Positions 16,217 to 25,330 of a DNA stretch of 64,000 nt are shown here, piece by piece (the first letter of the stretch is position 1; the number at the start of each line of letters is the position of its first letter). The notes beneath the pieces were generated by a model. That model made no database searches. It saw only the letters and a program-made list of their open reading frames with translations, and was not told the DNA's origin. This DNA is from Parafrankia irregularis (GTDB lineage Bacteria > Actinomycetota > Actinomycetes > Frankiales > Frankiaceae): positions 186,001 to 250,000 of the forward strand of contig NZ_FAOZ01000001.1 in assembly GCF_001536285.1 (NCBI RefSeq), in the 5' to 3' direction. A program made the position numbers and the translations under genes.

Positions 16217-17233
16217 ATGCGCTATGTGGATGTCGTCTCCACAACGAAGAAGATCTCCAAGATCGGGCTGGGCACGTGGCAGTTCGGCTCGCGCGAATGG
16301 GGCTACGGCTCGTCCTACGCGCAGACGGACGCGGTGCTGATCGTCCGGCGTGCCCTCGAGCTCGGCGTGACGTTGTTCGACACGGCCGAGATGTATGCCT
16401 TCGGGCGCAGCGAGCGCATCCTCGGCGACGCGCTCGCCGAGGCCGCGGCGCTGGGCGGGGAGACGTCCACCGCGGTGCGGCCGGAGGAGGCGTTCGTCGC
16501 CACCAAGATCTTCCCGGTTCTCCCGGTGGCTCCGGTGGTCGAGCAGCGCGCCATCGCCAGCGCGAACCGCCTCGGCGTGCGCACGATCGACCTGTACCAG
16601 GTGCACCAGCCCAACCCCGTCATCCGGGACGGCACGACCATGCGCGGGATGGCCTCGCTGCGCCAGGTCGGCGTCGTGGACGAGGTCGGCGTCAGTAACT
16701 ACTCCCTGGAGCGCTGGCGCGCCGCGGAGACCGCGCTCGGCAGCCGGGTGCTGTCCAACCAGGTCCAGTACAGCCTGGTCCGCCGCCAGCCCGAACGCGA
16801 TCTGATCCCGTTCGCGCGCCGCGAGGGCCGTCTGATCATCGCCTACAGCCCGCTGGCGCAGGGGCTGCTCTCCGGGCGCTACGACGTCACGAACCGCCCG
16901 CGCGGGGCGGTGCGCAAGGCGAACCCGCTGTTCCTCACCGAGAACCTGGCTCGTCTCACACCGCTGCTCGACGTCCTGCGCGAGGTGGCGTCCGGGCACG
17001 ACGCGACCGTCGCCCAGATCGCCCTGGCCTGGGCTGTTCACCACCCGAACGTCGTCGCGATCCCGGGTGCGTCCAGCGTCGCCCAGCTGGAGAGCAACGC
17101 GGCGGCGGCGGAGATCACGCTGACCGACGGCGAGTACGACGCGCTGACCTCCGCGGCGGAGAACTTCTCACCGCTCACCGGCCCGACGTCATGGGCGGCG
17201 ATGGCCGCGGAGCGCGTCGGCAACCGGACCTGA
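16217..17233 (+). CDS. Aldo/keto reductase
   Basis: 338 residues with the AKR (beta/alpha)8 pattern. ISKIGLGTWQFGSREWGYG opens the barrel, and GVTLFDTAEMYAFGRSERILGDAL carries the catalytic Asp and Tyr. EAFVATKIFPV has the catalytic Lys, and IDLYQVHQPNP the His. GVSNYSLERW, NQVQYSLVRR, IIAYSPLAQGLLSGRY and VAIPGASSVAQLESNAAAAE are the NADPH-binding C-terminal features. The catalytic tetrad is complete, so it should be an active NADPH-dependent carbonyl reductase; the substrate is unknown. It is divergent from the TerD-AIM24 gene. Confidence 0.9.
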   Translation: MRYVDVVSTTKKISKIGLGTWQFGSREWGYGSSYAQTDAVLIVRRALELGVTLFDTAEMYAFGRSERILGDALAEAAALGGETSTAVRPEEAFVATKIFPVLPVAPVVEQRAIASANRLGVRTIDLYQVHQPNPVIRDGTTMRGMASLRQVGVVDEVGVSNYSLERWRAAETALGSRVLSNQVQYSLVRRQPERDLIPFARREGRLIIAYSPLAQGLLSGRYDVTNRPRGAVRKANPLFLTENLARLTPLLDVLREVASGHDATVAQIALAWAVHHPNVVAIPGASSVAQLESNAAAAEITLTDGEYDALTSAAENFSPLTGPTSWAAMAAERVGNRT

Positions 17234-17313
17234 CCGACGGCCGCTCCCCCATCCGGGCGGAGCGGTCACGGCAGGGATTTCTGGTTCGTCAGCCGAAAAC
17301 GGTCGCTGCCCGC

Positions 17314-17892
17314 CTAGAAGGACGTGCGGTCGTCGATGTCGCCGCCGTCTCGATGGGTGCCGTCGTCGGAGATGATGTGGAAGGGCGGGCAGACACCGGT
17401 GGAATGGTGCGCCGCGGCCTCCAGCGCCTTGCGGACCCGCTCCTCCGGCTCCTCGCCGATGGTGCTGTGCAGCGACCCGCGCGCATACTCCTCGCCGCAG
17501 CCGGCGGCATCGTAGTTGTCGACGGTCCGGCCGATCTGGTAGTCGGAATCGATCCGGTAGAGCTGACCCCGGATACCGACCAGGAACTGGCCGCCCGACT
17601 CGTTGCCGGCGTCGTTGCGCGCGTAGCCCCCCTCCCTCAGGCAGTCCCGGACGACCGAGACGAACTCGGTGGCCATGAAGCGGTCAAGGTCCCAGGTGTG
17701 AGGAACGGGCGGAACGAGGCTGTAACGCAGCAGCTGGCCCATCCGGAACGAATCCGTGAACCCCATGATGAACTCGCCGTTACGAAAGACCTTCGTGTCC
17801 GCACGGACCGTGATCGACCAGCCGGCGACGCCAGCGCTGTCTCCCCCGATCACGACCCGTCCGTCATGCTCCACACCGACGATGCAGGTCAC
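17314..17892 (-). CDS. Proteasome-like Ntn-hydrolase family protein
   Basis: About 192 residues. After the start Met comes TCIVGVEHDGRVVIGGDSAGVAG, the pattern of proteasome beta-type Ntn hydrolases in which a Thr or Cys exposed at the N-terminus is the nucleophile. KVFRNGEFIMGFTDSFRMGQLLRY, GGQFLVGIRGQLYRIDSDYQIGRT, YDAAGCGEEYARGSL and VRKALEAAAHHSTGVCPPFHII follow the same fold. It is distinct from the paired 20S proteasome subunits; such single genes are widespread in actinobacteria with no assigned substrate. I chose the GTG at 17892 because it places TC at the mature N-terminus; the frame stays open to 18003. Confidence 0.75.
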   Translation of the reverse strand: MTCIVGVEHDGRVVIGGDSAGVAGWSITVRADTKVFRNGEFIMGFTDSFRMGQLLRYSLVPPVPHTWDLDRFMATEFVSVVRDCLREGGYARNDAGNESGGQFLVGIRGQLYRIDSDYQIGRTVDNYDAAGCGEEYARGSLHSTIGEEPEERVRKALEAAAHHSTGVCPPFHIISDDGTHRDGGDIDDRTSF

Positions 17893-18019
17893 GGTTGGAG
17901 ATGTTATCGGGTGGTTCCGGCGGGCCGACCGGCCACCGCCGGCCAGCCTGTCATCGCCCGCCCATAATCCCATCGCACGACGGTTTTCTGGCTGCCGGAC
18001 CACCGGACGGGCCGGCTGG

Positions 18020-18880
18020 CTAGCGGGCGGCGGCGACCGCGGGCAGGATCACCCGGTGCGCGCCCGTGTACAGGTTCATCGACGATCCGCGGACGAAGCC
18101 GGCGAGAGTCATCCCGCACTCCTCCGCCAGGTCCACCGCGAGCGCGGACGGCGCCGACACGGCCGCCAGCACCGGGATGCCGGCGAGCAGCGCCTTCTGC
18201 ACCAGTTCGAAGGACGCCCGGCCGCTCACCAGCAGCACATGGCCCCGCAGCGGCACCCGGCCTGCCCGGGCCGCCCAGCCGACAACCTTGTCGACCGCGT
18301 TGTGCCTCCCGACATCCTCACGCACCACCAGGACCTCACCGTCGACGTCCGCCAGGGCCGCGGCGTGCAGCCCGCCCGTCGCGGCGAACAGGCGCTGCGC
18401 ACGGCGCAGACGTCCCGGCAGGTCGACCAGGACCTCCGCGGTGATCCGCACCGGGTCGTCGCCGATCTCGTAGCGCCCGCGCAGGCGGACCGCGTCGATG
18501 CTCGCCCGCCCGCACACCCCGCACGAACTGGTCGTGTAGAAGTTGCGCCGCAGGTCCACATCGGGCTCGGGCACGCCCGGCGCGAGTGTCACATCCAGCA
18601 CGTTGTAGGTCAGGCGCCCCTCGTCGTCGACGGAACCCTCGCTGCCGGCGCAGTAGCGCATGCCCGCGATGTCGGCGGCGGTCGCGATCAGGCCCTCACC
18701 GAGCAGGAAGCCCATCGCGAGATCCATGTCGTCGCCGGGCGTCCGCATCGTGACGGCCAGCGGGTGCCCGCCCACCCGGATCTCCAGCGGTTCCTCCCCG
18801 ACGATGGTGTCGGGTCGCGACGTCGGCTCCGTCCCCAGAGTCACCCGCATGACCCGACGTCGCGTTGTTGCTCGCCCCAT
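18020..18880 (-). CDS. fdhD: Formate dehydrogenase accessory sulfurtransferase FdhD
   Basis: 286 residues. FdhD passes sulfur from a cysteine desulfurase to the molybdenum-bis-MGD cofactor of formate dehydrogenase. The protein shows [36 protein letters not shown], the conserved catalytic CxxC in [70 protein letters not shown] and [10 protein letters not shown]. All are family hallmarks. The ATG at 18880 ([14 protein letters not shown]) follows a GA-rich stretch; longer in-frame starts add non-conserved sequence. No formate dehydrogenase is in the window, but modABC is at 44893-47713. Confidence 0.95.
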   Translation of the reverse strand: MGRATTRRRVMRVTLGTEPTSRPDTIVGEEPLEIRVGGHPLAVTMRTPGDDMDLAMGFLLGEGLIATAADIAGMRYCAGSEGSVDDEGRLTYNVLDVTLAPGVPEPDVDLRRNFYTTSSCGVCGRASIDAVRLRGRYEIGDDPVRITAEVLVDLPGRLRRAQRLFAATGGLHAAALADVDGEVLVVREDVGRHNAVDKVVGWAARAGRVPLRGHVLLVSGRASFELVQKALLAGIPVLAAVSAPSALAVDLAEECGMTLAGFVRGSSMNLYTGAHRVILPAVAAAR

Positions 18881-19213
18881 AGGCTCACCGTCCTCTAGGT
18901 GGGTCGAGAAATCCACCATGTCGAGCCATCGGCGGCGTAGTTCACTGACTCCACGCACCCACATCCCGACGCCCACGGACGATTCGGCACACGACGTGTC
19001 GCACCCCGTCGCACCGTGTCTCACCGTGTCGAGATGATTTCTCGTCAGGTGTATGGATTCCCGGCCAGTCCGGGGTGTCTGGTCCATGACGTGGCACGAG
19101 TAGACGCCCCGTACCTGCTACAGCTATGTGATGGCACGGGACGCACCCGCCTGCGTTCCACCCGAGAACACATCCAGTGACAACCCATCCAGGGACAAGG
19201 GGACGGAACAGCC

Positions 19214-19993
19214 ATGGGAATGAAGCGGTTCATGTCGCGGCTCGGTGTCGGCGCCGCCGAGGTGGAGACAGTGCTGGATCGTCCGGACGCACTGCCCGGT
19301 GCGGTGGTGACCGGGCTGACCACGATCACCGGTGGCTCGGTCGACCAGGAGATCGAACGGGTGCTCGTCGCGCTGGAGGCGACCGTCGAGGTCGAGACCG
19401 AGGACTCCACCTGGCACGAGCAGGTCACCTTCGGCACCCAGCAGATCGGCGGCGGGTTCGTGATCCGGCCCGGCGAGAAGCAGTCCGGCCGCTTCGAGCT
19501 GCCGGTGCCCTGGCAGACACCCATCACCGACGTCGCCGGCTGGCATCTGCACGGCATGAAGATCGGCGTGCGCACCACGCTGTCGATCCCCGGCGCACTC
19601 GACCCCGGTGACCTCGACCCGGTGGCCGTGCATCCGCTGCCGGTGCAGGAGACGGTGCTCGCCGCGCTCGGCGACCTCGGCTTCCACTTCCACTCCGCCG
19701 ACGTCGAGAAGGGCCACGTGCACGGCTCGGACCTGCCCTTCTACCAGGAGATCGAGCTGAAGCCGTCCGGGGAGTACGCCAACCGGATCAAGGAGCTGGA
19801 GGTCACCTTCCTCGTCGACGGCGCGGGCATGGACGTCGTGCTGGAGGCCGACCGCCGCGGTGGGCTGCTGCACTCCGGCGGCGACCAGCTCAGCCGCTTC
19901 CGGGTCGGCCACCACGACACCGACCGCCATGCCATGGCCGGCGCGCTGCACCAGCAGCTGCAGGCCCTCGGCGCCCGCCGCGGCTGGTTCTAG
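19214..19993 (+). CDS. Sporulation-control protein Spo0M homologue
   Basis: 259 residues of the Spo0M family, which has an arrestin-like fold. MGMKRFMSRLGVGAAEVETVLDRPDALPGAVVTG is the family start. IERVLVALEATVEVE, GRFELPVPWQTPITDVAG, RTTLSIPGALDPGDLDPVAVHP and FYQEIELKPSGEYANRIKELEVTFL follow. In Bacillus it affects sporulation; in actinobacteria its role is not established. It is rightward, divergent from fdhD, and ends 35 bp before the convergent response regulator. Confidence 0.9.
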   Translation: MGMKRFMSRLGVGAAEVETVLDRPDALPGAVVTGLTTITGGSVDQEIERVLVALEATVEVETEDSTWHEQVTFGTQQIGGGFVIRPGEKQSGRFELPVPWQTPITDVAGWHLHGMKIGVRTTLSIPGALDPGDLDPVAVHPLPVQETVLAALGDLGFHFHSADVEKGHVHGSDLPFYQEIELKPSGEYANRIKELEVTFLVDGAGMDVVLEADRRGGLLHSGGDQLSRFRVGHHDTDRHAMAGALHQQLQALGARRGWF

Positions 19994-20028
19994 AGCCGCG
20001 GCTGAATCTGGACGAGCGGCTGGCGGAC

Positions 20029-20676
20029 TCAGCGCAGCTGGAGATAGGCGAGGACCGCCAGGACCCGCCGGTTGTCCGCTGGTCCCGCCGGCAGATCCAG
20101 CTTCTGGAACACGGTGCGCACATGCGTGCTCACCGTGTTCGATGAGATGACCAGCCGCTCGGCGATACCCCGGTCGGACAGGCCTTCCGCGAGCAGCCCG
20201 AGGATCTCGCGTTCGCGTGCGCTGAGGCTGTCCAGCGGATCGACCCGGTGCACCGAGCCGACGAGCTCACCCACGACGTCCGGGTCGATCACCGTGCCGC
20301 CGGCGGCCAGCCGGCGCAGCGTCCGGCTGAGGTGGTCGGGATGCAGGACCCGTTCCTTGAGCAGGTAGCCGGTCCCACGGGCGCCTGCGGCCAGCAGCCG
20401 GGTGGCGTACTCGGGCACGGCGAACTGGGACAGCAGCAGGATCGCGAGATCGGGGCGGCGAGCGCGCAGCGCGACGGCGAGGACGACCCCTTCGTCGGTG
20501 TAGGTCGGCGGCAGGCGGATGTCCAGAATGACGGCGTCCGGTACCCCCGTGCTGACAGCCTGGTCGAGCTCGGCCGGGTGCGCGAGCGTCGCGGTGACCA
20601 CATGGCCCTGCAGTTCGAGCAGGCGCCGCAGGCCTTCCCGGACGATGACGGAGTCGTCGACAACAGTCACCCGCAC
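20029..20676 (-). CDS. NarL/LuxR-family response regulator
   Basis: 215 residues. The receiver domain (1-120) has MRVTVVDDSVIVREGLRRLL with the acidic pair, VILDIRLPP with the phospho-acceptor Asp at about residue 52, and GYLLKERV with the conserved Lys. The C-terminal helix-turn-helix reads LSAREREILGLLAEGLSDRGIAERLVISSNTVSTHVRTVFQKL. It overlaps the 3' end of the histidine kinase gene by 10 bp, so the two are translationally coupled and surely partners. Targets are not evident. Confidence 0.93.
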   Translation of the reverse strand: MRVTVVDDSVIVREGLRRLLELQGHVVTATLAHPAELDQAVSTGVPDAVILDIRLPPTYTDEGVVLAVALRARRPDLAILLLSQFAVPEYATRLLAAGARGTGYLLKERVLHPDHLSRTLRRLAAGGTVIDPDVVGELVGSVHRVDPLDSLSAREREILGLLAEGLSDRGIAERLVISSNTVSTHVRTVFQKLDLPAGPADNRRVLAVLAYLQLR

Positions 20677-22592
20677 GGCAGCTCCGCTCGCAGGCAGGTA
20701 CCCTCACCCGGCGGCGAGATGACGATCAGATGACCGCCGACCGTGTCGACCCGATCGGCCAGTCCGCGCAGCCCGCCTCCAGACCGAGGGGTGGCACCCC
20801 CCGGGCCGTCGTCGCCCACCTCCACGACCAGCCGGTCCGCTACCCGCTCGGCGCGAATCCGCGCCTGGGCGCCGGGGGCGTGTTTGGCGACGTTCTGCAG
20901 CGCCTCGCTGACGAGGTAGTAGGCGGTCGCCTCGATCATCGGATCGAGGCGTTCGGGAACCTGGACGTCGGCAGTGGCACGCACCGGCGCGCGTCGCGCG
21001 AGCGCGGCCAGCGCCACCGCCAGCCCGGCGTCGGTGAGCACCGCCGGACGGATGCCCTGGCCGAGGTCACGCAGCTCCCGCACAGCGAGGCGCAGCTCGT
21101 TGTCGAGCTCGTCGAGGAGCTGGCGCCCGGCGGGCGAGCCGACCTGGCCGCGTAACACCGCCAGGGTGAAGCCGATACCGAGCAGGCGTTGCTGGGCGCC
21201 GTCGTGCAGGTCGCGTTCCAGCCGCCGACGCTCGGTGTCCGCGGCCGCGGCGATGCGCTGCCGGGAGGCCTTCACCTCGACGAGCTGGTGCTGGATGCGT
21301 GCGTGCAGGCGGGCGTTCTCCAACGCCAACCGTGCGGCGGCTCCGGCGGCATGCAGGAGCTCCCGGTGCTCCACGAGGGCGGGGTCATGGATCATCACCG
21401 CAATCGGCGGGGAACCCATCACGGTGACCGCCCGCGACCCGTCCGTGGGTACGGTGTACCGCTCACCTGCCACGTCGACGAGCCCTTCCTCTCCCTCATC
21501 GGTAGGAAGGGCACCCGTGGTCAGGGCCTCGGTGTCCGGGGCACCGGTGGTCAGAACATCGGCGGTCAGGACATCGGTGGTCAGGACATCGGTGGTCAGG
21601 ACATCGACGGGGAGGCGGTGGGTGGAGAAGGCAGCCGCAGGGAAGGCCTCGACGGGAAAGGCCAACCGCAGAGTGCGGTCGCGCAGCGTCCGTCCGAGCT
21701 CGGCCTCGATCTGGTGGGCCGGCACCCGTTCCAGCCGACGGACCAGATCACCGACGGCGGCGAACGCGAGACGCTCGCTGAGCAGGCCGGCGAAGAAGGG
21801 CACGACCAGCGCGGCGGCGGCCGCCCAGGTGTGGCCGTAGTAGAAGATCGTTTCCGGGACGGAACCGGTACCGGCGACGACCGTGGCGACCTCGAATCCG
21901 GCGAACATCGCGACAGTGCCGGCAAAGGCTCCGAGGGCGAACCCGAGGATCCGCCGTTCCCGGGCCGTGGACCGGGCGACCCTCAGGGCGAGCAGGGCCA
22001 GCACCGCGGTGGCCAGCACGACCCAGGCGACCAGCGAGCACCGTCTGAGCGCGAGATAGAGTCCACGATCCGCGACGAGCTGGATCGGACTGTCATAGCA
22101 CCAGAAGACACAGGTCGTGTGATCCACGGTGCGGGTGACGAGCAGCAGCGGCCCACCGACGGCCGCGAGCGCGAACGCGCCGGCGACAACGCCGCGTGCG
22201 GCCCGGCCATGGACCCGGCCCGTGGGATAGCCGAGCAGTATGTGCGCGGACACCGCGTACTGGAACATCGTGAGCCCGGCGCCGACAACCGTGAAAAAGG
22301 CGTAGCCAGGAAGCTCCGCCGACGGCGCGAAGTCGTGCGGATTTCCCACCAGGACGAGGTAGCCCAGGCCGAGTGTCCAGGCCCCGTGGCCGCTACGGGG
22401 ACGGATCCGCCAGATCACGAGACCAGCTCCGGCGAACCACACACCCACGCCGATCTCCGAGGCGGCATCGGGAAGCCCTGTCGTTCCGTAACCCACCGCC
22501 ACCCAGAAATCCATCGCCAGCAGCGAACCGAGTAGCCCGGTATGCAGAGCAAGGAGCCGGGCGGAGTGTGCTGTCCCGCGTGCGGACACCAT
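20667..22592 (-). CDS. Membrane sensor histidine kinase (HisKA_3 type)
   Basis: About 641 residues. The N-terminal half has roughly eight hydrophobic helices: LLALHTGLLGSLLAMDFWVAVGYG, GVWFAGAGLVIWRI, LSLVAWVVLATAVLALLALRVA-like and AAALVVPFFAGLLSERLAFAAV. A linker with VLTTD repeats and a GAF-like segment (MIHDPALVEHRELLHAAGAAARLALENARLHARIQ) follows. The dimerisation box is RRRLERDLHDGAQQRLLGIGF with the phospho-acceptor His, and the ATPase part ends VEVGDDGPGGATPRSGGGLRGLADRV. The signal sensed is unknown. The start at 22592 (MVSARGTAHSARL) is preceded by AAGG; the frame is open further up. Confidence 0.92.
   Translation of the reverse strand: MVSARGTAHSARLLALHTGLLGSLLAMDFWVAVGYGTTGLPDAASEIGVGVWFAGAGLVIWRIRPRSGHGAWTLGLGYLVLVGNPHDFAPSAELPGYAFFTVVGAGLTMFQYAVSAHILLGYPTGRVHGRAARGVVAGAFALAAVGGPLLLVTRTVDHTTCVFWCYDSPIQLVADRGLYLALRRCSLVAWVVLATAVLALLALRVARSTARERRILGFALGAFAGTVAMFAGFEVATVVAGTGSVPETIFYYGHTWAAAAALVVPFFAGLLSERLAFAAVGDLVRRLERVPAHQIEAELGRTLRDRTLRLAFPVEAFPAAAFSTHRLPVDVLTTDVLTTDVLTADVLTTGAPDTEALTTGALPTDEGEEGLVDVAGERYTVPTDGSRAVTVMGSPPIAVMIHDPALVEHRELLHAAGAAARLALENARLHARIQHQLVEVKASRQRIAAAADTERRRLERDLHDGAQQRLLGIGFTLAVLRGQVGSPAGRQLLDELDNELRLAVRELRDLGQGIRPAVLTDAGLAVALAALARRAPVRATADVQVPERLDPMIEATAYYLVSEALQNVAKHAPGAQARIRAERVADRLVVEVGDDGPGGATPRSGGGLRGLADRVDTVGGHLIVISPPGEGTCLRAELPCG
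21541..21600 (-). repeat. 15-bp tandem repeat in the sensor kinase linker
   Basis: Three to four copies of a 15-bp unit (acatcggtggtcagg on the + strand) encode VLTTD repeats between the membrane region and the GAF-like part of the kinase. Confidence 0.75.
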
Positions 22593-22767
22593 GCCCCGAA
22601 CCTTAGCAGCGGCCACCGCCGGCACGGCCGCCAATTCCCTGCGCCGCTCCAGGCGGAGACGGATTCATGGTTTTCCATGAGGGCGCTTCACTGAAATCCG
22701 TGAGGTTTACCGGACGGCTCTGCTCCTACCATGACCGCCACGTCCGACGGAATGAGTGGGGTGCGGG

Positions 22768-24174
22768 ATGAACGGAGCCTGGCGTAGCCGGGAACGGGCC
22801 GGCGGCTGCTCTGGTACCGAAGGCCGAACTGACGCTGCAGGCCGGACTCGCGCTACGGGCCGAACCGGCACCACAGACCGAACCGGCACCACAGACCGAA
22901 CCGGTGCAGGCCGATTCGGGGCTGGGCTCGGGAGACTGGTGGCAGGCCTCCTCGCCCTCCTGGTGGCCACCGGCTGCGCGGACGGCACGACCGGTCGGAC
23001 ATCTGCCGTGACCGGCGACTCCCCGCGTACGGCGGCGTCAGCGTCGCCGCCGTCGTACCGCGGCCCCATCGCGGCACCAGCAGGCGACGCTTTCTACACC
23101 TGGCCGGGACCGCTCCCCACAGGTCGCCCCGGTGACATCCTGTGGTCGCGGCAGATCGCTCCGACCGGCCCGCTCGCCGGGCTCGGCGTCGACCTCCACC
23201 AGGTTCTGTACCTGTCCACGGACGCCGCGGGCCGACCGGACGCCGTCTCGGGCTCGGTCCTGCTGCCCACCGGGCCGGCACGCGCGAACGCGCCGCTGGT
23301 CGGATTCGCCACCGGCACCCACGGCCTCGGTGACACCTGCGCACCATCGAAGGGCATCGCTGCCGGTACCGACGACTGGCTCGACTACTTCGTCGCCGCG
23401 GCCCGCCAAGGCTGGGCTGTCGCGGCCACCGACTACGAGGGCCTCGGAACCCCTGGCACCCACACCTACAGCGTCGGACGTTCCGAAGGGCACGCGGTCA
23501 TCGACGCGGTCCGCGCGGCACGCCGCCTACCCGACGCCGGACCGCCCTCGGACGGCCCGGTCGCGTTCTGGGGCTACTCCCAGGGCGGCGGCGCTGCCGC
23601 CTGGGCCGGGGAGCTCTCACCGGTCTACGCCCCCGAGTTGCACACTGTCGCAGTGGCGGCCGGTGGCGTCCCAGCTGACCTCAGCAAGGTCAGCGAGGGG
23701 GTCGATGGCGCCGAGTGGTCCGGAGCGAACATCATGTCGGGCATCGGCCTCGACGCCGCCTACCCGGAGCTACACCTCGCCGATCACGTCACCGCCACGA
23801 TCCGAGATGAGCTGGACCAGCTGAAGAAGTCCTGCTCAAAGGAGCTGATCCCGAAGTTCGCCGGGAAGAAGCTGGCCGAAGCTCTCACCTCCGATCTACT
23901 GCACGACCCCCGGTGGCAGCAGCGACTTTCCGAGAACTCGCTGGGCGGCTCGGCACCGGCCGCGCCCATACTGCTCTTCCATGGCGGGCAGGACACTGTC
24001 GTCGATCTCGGGCAGGCCCGCGACCTGGCTCGCGCCTACTGCGCGGATGGAGCAGAGGTGACCTGGCGTGAGTACGCGGGCGACGACCACGAGGCCGCCT
24101 CGTACCGCCTCGAGGATGCGACCGCCTTCCTCGCCGACCGCTTCGCCGGGCGGCCCGCGACATCCACCTGTTGA
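22768..24174 (+). CDS. Secreted lipoprotein lipase (LIP-type alpha/beta hydrolase)
   Basis: About 468 residues. The N-terminus has a run of Arg/Thr/Gly repeats, then a hydrophobic segment ending in a lipobox (LLALLVATGCAD), so it should be a membrane-anchored lipoprotein. The body is a LIP-family lipase: GDILWSRQIAP, VLYLSTDAAGRPDAVSGSVLLPTG, PLVGFATGTHGLGDTCAPS, VAATDYEGLGTPGTHTYSVGRSEGHAVIDAVRAAR, GYSQGGGAAAWAGEL with the nucleophile Ser, ILLFHGGQDTVVDL with the Asp, and YAGDDHEAASY with the His. The catalytic triad is complete. The ATG at 22768 fits GTGCGGG upstream only weakly. The N-terminal repeat region before the signal segment is unusually long. Confidence 0.88.
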   Translation: MNGAWRSRERAGGCSGTEGRTDAAGRTRATGRTGTTDRTGTTDRTGAGRFGAGLGRLVAGLLALLVATGCADGTTGRTSAVTGDSPRTAASASPPSYRGPIAAPAGDAFYTWPGPLPTGRPGDILWSRQIAPTGPLAGLGVDLHQVLYLSTDAAGRPDAVSGSVLLPTGPARANAPLVGFATGTHGLGDTCAPSKGIAAGTDDWLDYFVAAARQGWAVAATDYEGLGTPGTHTYSVGRSEGHAVIDAVRAARRLPDAGPPSDGPVAFWGYSQGGGAAAWAGELSPVYAPELHTVAVAAGGVPADLSKVSEGVDGAEWSGANIMSGIGLDAAYPELHLADHVTATIRDELDQLKKSCSKELIPKFAGKKLAEALTSDLLHDPRWQQRLSENSLGGSAPAAPILLFHGGQDTVVDLGQARDLARAYCADGAEVTWREYAGDDHEAASYRLEDATAFLADRFAGRPATSTC

Positions 24175-24295
24175 CGCCCCTCGGCTACCGGACCCGGGCG
24201 CCAGGCCTTGGATGTCGGACGCAGGCGGCGCAATGGACATCGCGGGGCGCGCGATATCCGTGGCAACGGCGCCCAGCGAGCCGCCTCGGCGCTCG

Positions 24296-24391
24296 TCATC
24301 CGCCGTGATTGTAGGGTGCGCCGACGGTGTACATCAGCAGCGCCAGCGAGATCAGTAACATTACAAGACGAATGCCGATTCTGGGTTTCAT
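24296..24391 (-). CDS. Micro-ORF 2: 31-residue hydrophobic peptide, paralogue of micro-ORF 1
   Basis: A 31-codon frame not long enough for normal gene calling. It starts MKPRIGIRL, has a hydrophobic core MLLISLALLMYTVG and ends APYNHGG-stop. Twenty of its 31 residues match the adjacent upstream micro-ORF at 24401-24496, including LISLALL, YTVGAP and the HGG end. Both stop at the same position. AGG lies before the ATG, and only 9 bp separate it from the stop of the first micro-ORF, so coupled translation is likely. The peptide should form one short membrane helix with a positively charged N-terminus. Function is unknown; I recognise no family. Confidence 0.65.
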   Translation of the reverse strand: MKPRIGIRLVMLLISLALLMYTVGAPYNHGG

Positions 24392-24400
24392 GTCGACCTG

Positions 24401-24520
24401 TCAACCCCCGTGATCGTACGGCGCACCGACGGTATAGGCCAGCAGCGCCAACGAAATAAGTGTCAGCATGATGCGCAGCCTCACCCCTGGCCTCATGCCG
24501 TTGATGCTAACAGCGGACAT
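24401..24520 (-). CDS. Micro-ORF 1: 39-residue hydrophobic peptide
   Basis: It starts at ATG 24520 (MSAVSINGMRPGVRLRIM), with a strong GGAGG nine bases upstream. It continues LTLISLALLAYTVG and ends APYDHGG-stop. A second in-frame ATG at 24496 would give 31 residues, exactly the length of its tandem paralogue at 24296-24391. Between the two, amino-acid conservation (20/31) is accompanied by many synonymous changes, e.g. TCG CTG versus TCG TTG and GTC GGC versus GTC GGT. This is the signature of selection on the peptide. It lies 54 bp downstream of the DUF5317 gene on the same strand and probably shares its transcript. Confidence 0.7.
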   Translation of the reverse strand: MSAVSINGMRPGVRLRIMLTLISLALLAYTVGAPYDHGG

Positions 24521-24574
24521 GTTCTTGTTCCTCCGTCCAGAGAAAACGGCACCCACCGGACCAGGTCACCCTGG

Positions 24575-25330
24575 TCATGGCACCGATGCCTGGCCGCTCT
24601 CGGACGAACGGCCGGCTTCCCTCCCGTAGCGGAGCGCCCGCCGCACTGACAGGGAGTGCCAGCGAGACCGGGCATCAGGACTGCTGACCACAGGCCGCGC
24701 CGGTCGATTCGCCGCCTCACGCGACTCCTCCCCCGCACGGTCCGGAACACCGGGCCTCGCGCAGTCCGACGCAGCATGACGCGAGCCGCGCATAACGAAC
24801 ACCACCACGGCAGTAACCCCTACCCCGATGAGAAGGTCACCCGGGCTCAGCACGCTGCGCAACGGTGAAAAGGGAATAAAATCCCCCAGGAATGCCAGCC
24901 GGGTGGCCGGATCGACAGGCTCGTTCTTCGGAGTCGTGAGAGCGGTAGGAAGACCTGCTGATGCCGCAGCCGCCGAGCTGTACGGCATTCGACCGTTGAG
25001 CGCGATGACAAGCCCGTTCAGGCCTGCACCGAGGGCGACGACAAGCCCCGCGATACGCACCTCCGCTTGCCATCCACGCAGGTTCGCAGCCAACCAGAGC
25101 AGAACGAGCCCGAACACAACCGCCAGCATGGGCACGCCAAGGCGCTCCTCCACGGCGGCCCGCACCCCGCTCACGTGGTACTGCAAGACCTGCACGAATG
25201 TCGCCAGCCACACCATCCAGAGCGCGGTGAGCCGCAAGAACCGAAACCCGGACAGCCGACCGCCGAGAATATAACCGACCACTACCCCGAACGCCGGGGC
25301 GATTGCCAGCGCCAGAAGCCCACGCAACAA
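24575..25330 (-). CDS. DUF5317-type membrane protein
   Basis: 251 residues. Five or six hydrophobic helices occupy the first ~175 residues (MLRGLLALAIAPAFGVVVGYILGG, LTALWMVWLATFVQVLQY, GVPMLAVVFGLVLLWLAANL, IAGLVVALGAGLNGLVIALNG, LSPGDLLIGVGVTAVVVFVM). The signature NGRMPYSSAAAASAG and the segment TRLAFLGDFIPF are the features by which I assign DUF5317. The C-terminal ~75 residues are hydrophilic, rich in Arg/Ser and probably cytoplasmic. The start is TTG at 25328-25330, supported by GGAGG seven bases upstream. Two tandem micro-ORFs follow downstream. Function is unknown. Confidence 0.75.
   Translation of the reverse strand: MLRGLLALAIAPAFGVVVGYILGGRLSGFRFLRLTALWMVWLATFVQVLQYHVSGVRAAVEERLGVPMLAVVFGLVLLWLAANLRGWQAEVRIAGLVVALGAGLNGLVIALNGRMPYSSAAAASAGLPTALTTPKNEPVDPATRLAFLGDFIPFSPLRSVLSPGDLLIGVGVTAVVVFVMRGSRHAASDCARPGVPDRAGEESREAANRPARPVVSSPDARSRWHSLSVRRALRYGREAGRSSESGQASVP

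Noticed and set aside
24296-24520. Reading the micro-ORFs as RiPP or lanthipeptide precursors
   Set aside because: The peptides have no Cys and no leader/core split, and no modification enzyme lies nearby. Their hydrophobic core fits a membrane helix better.
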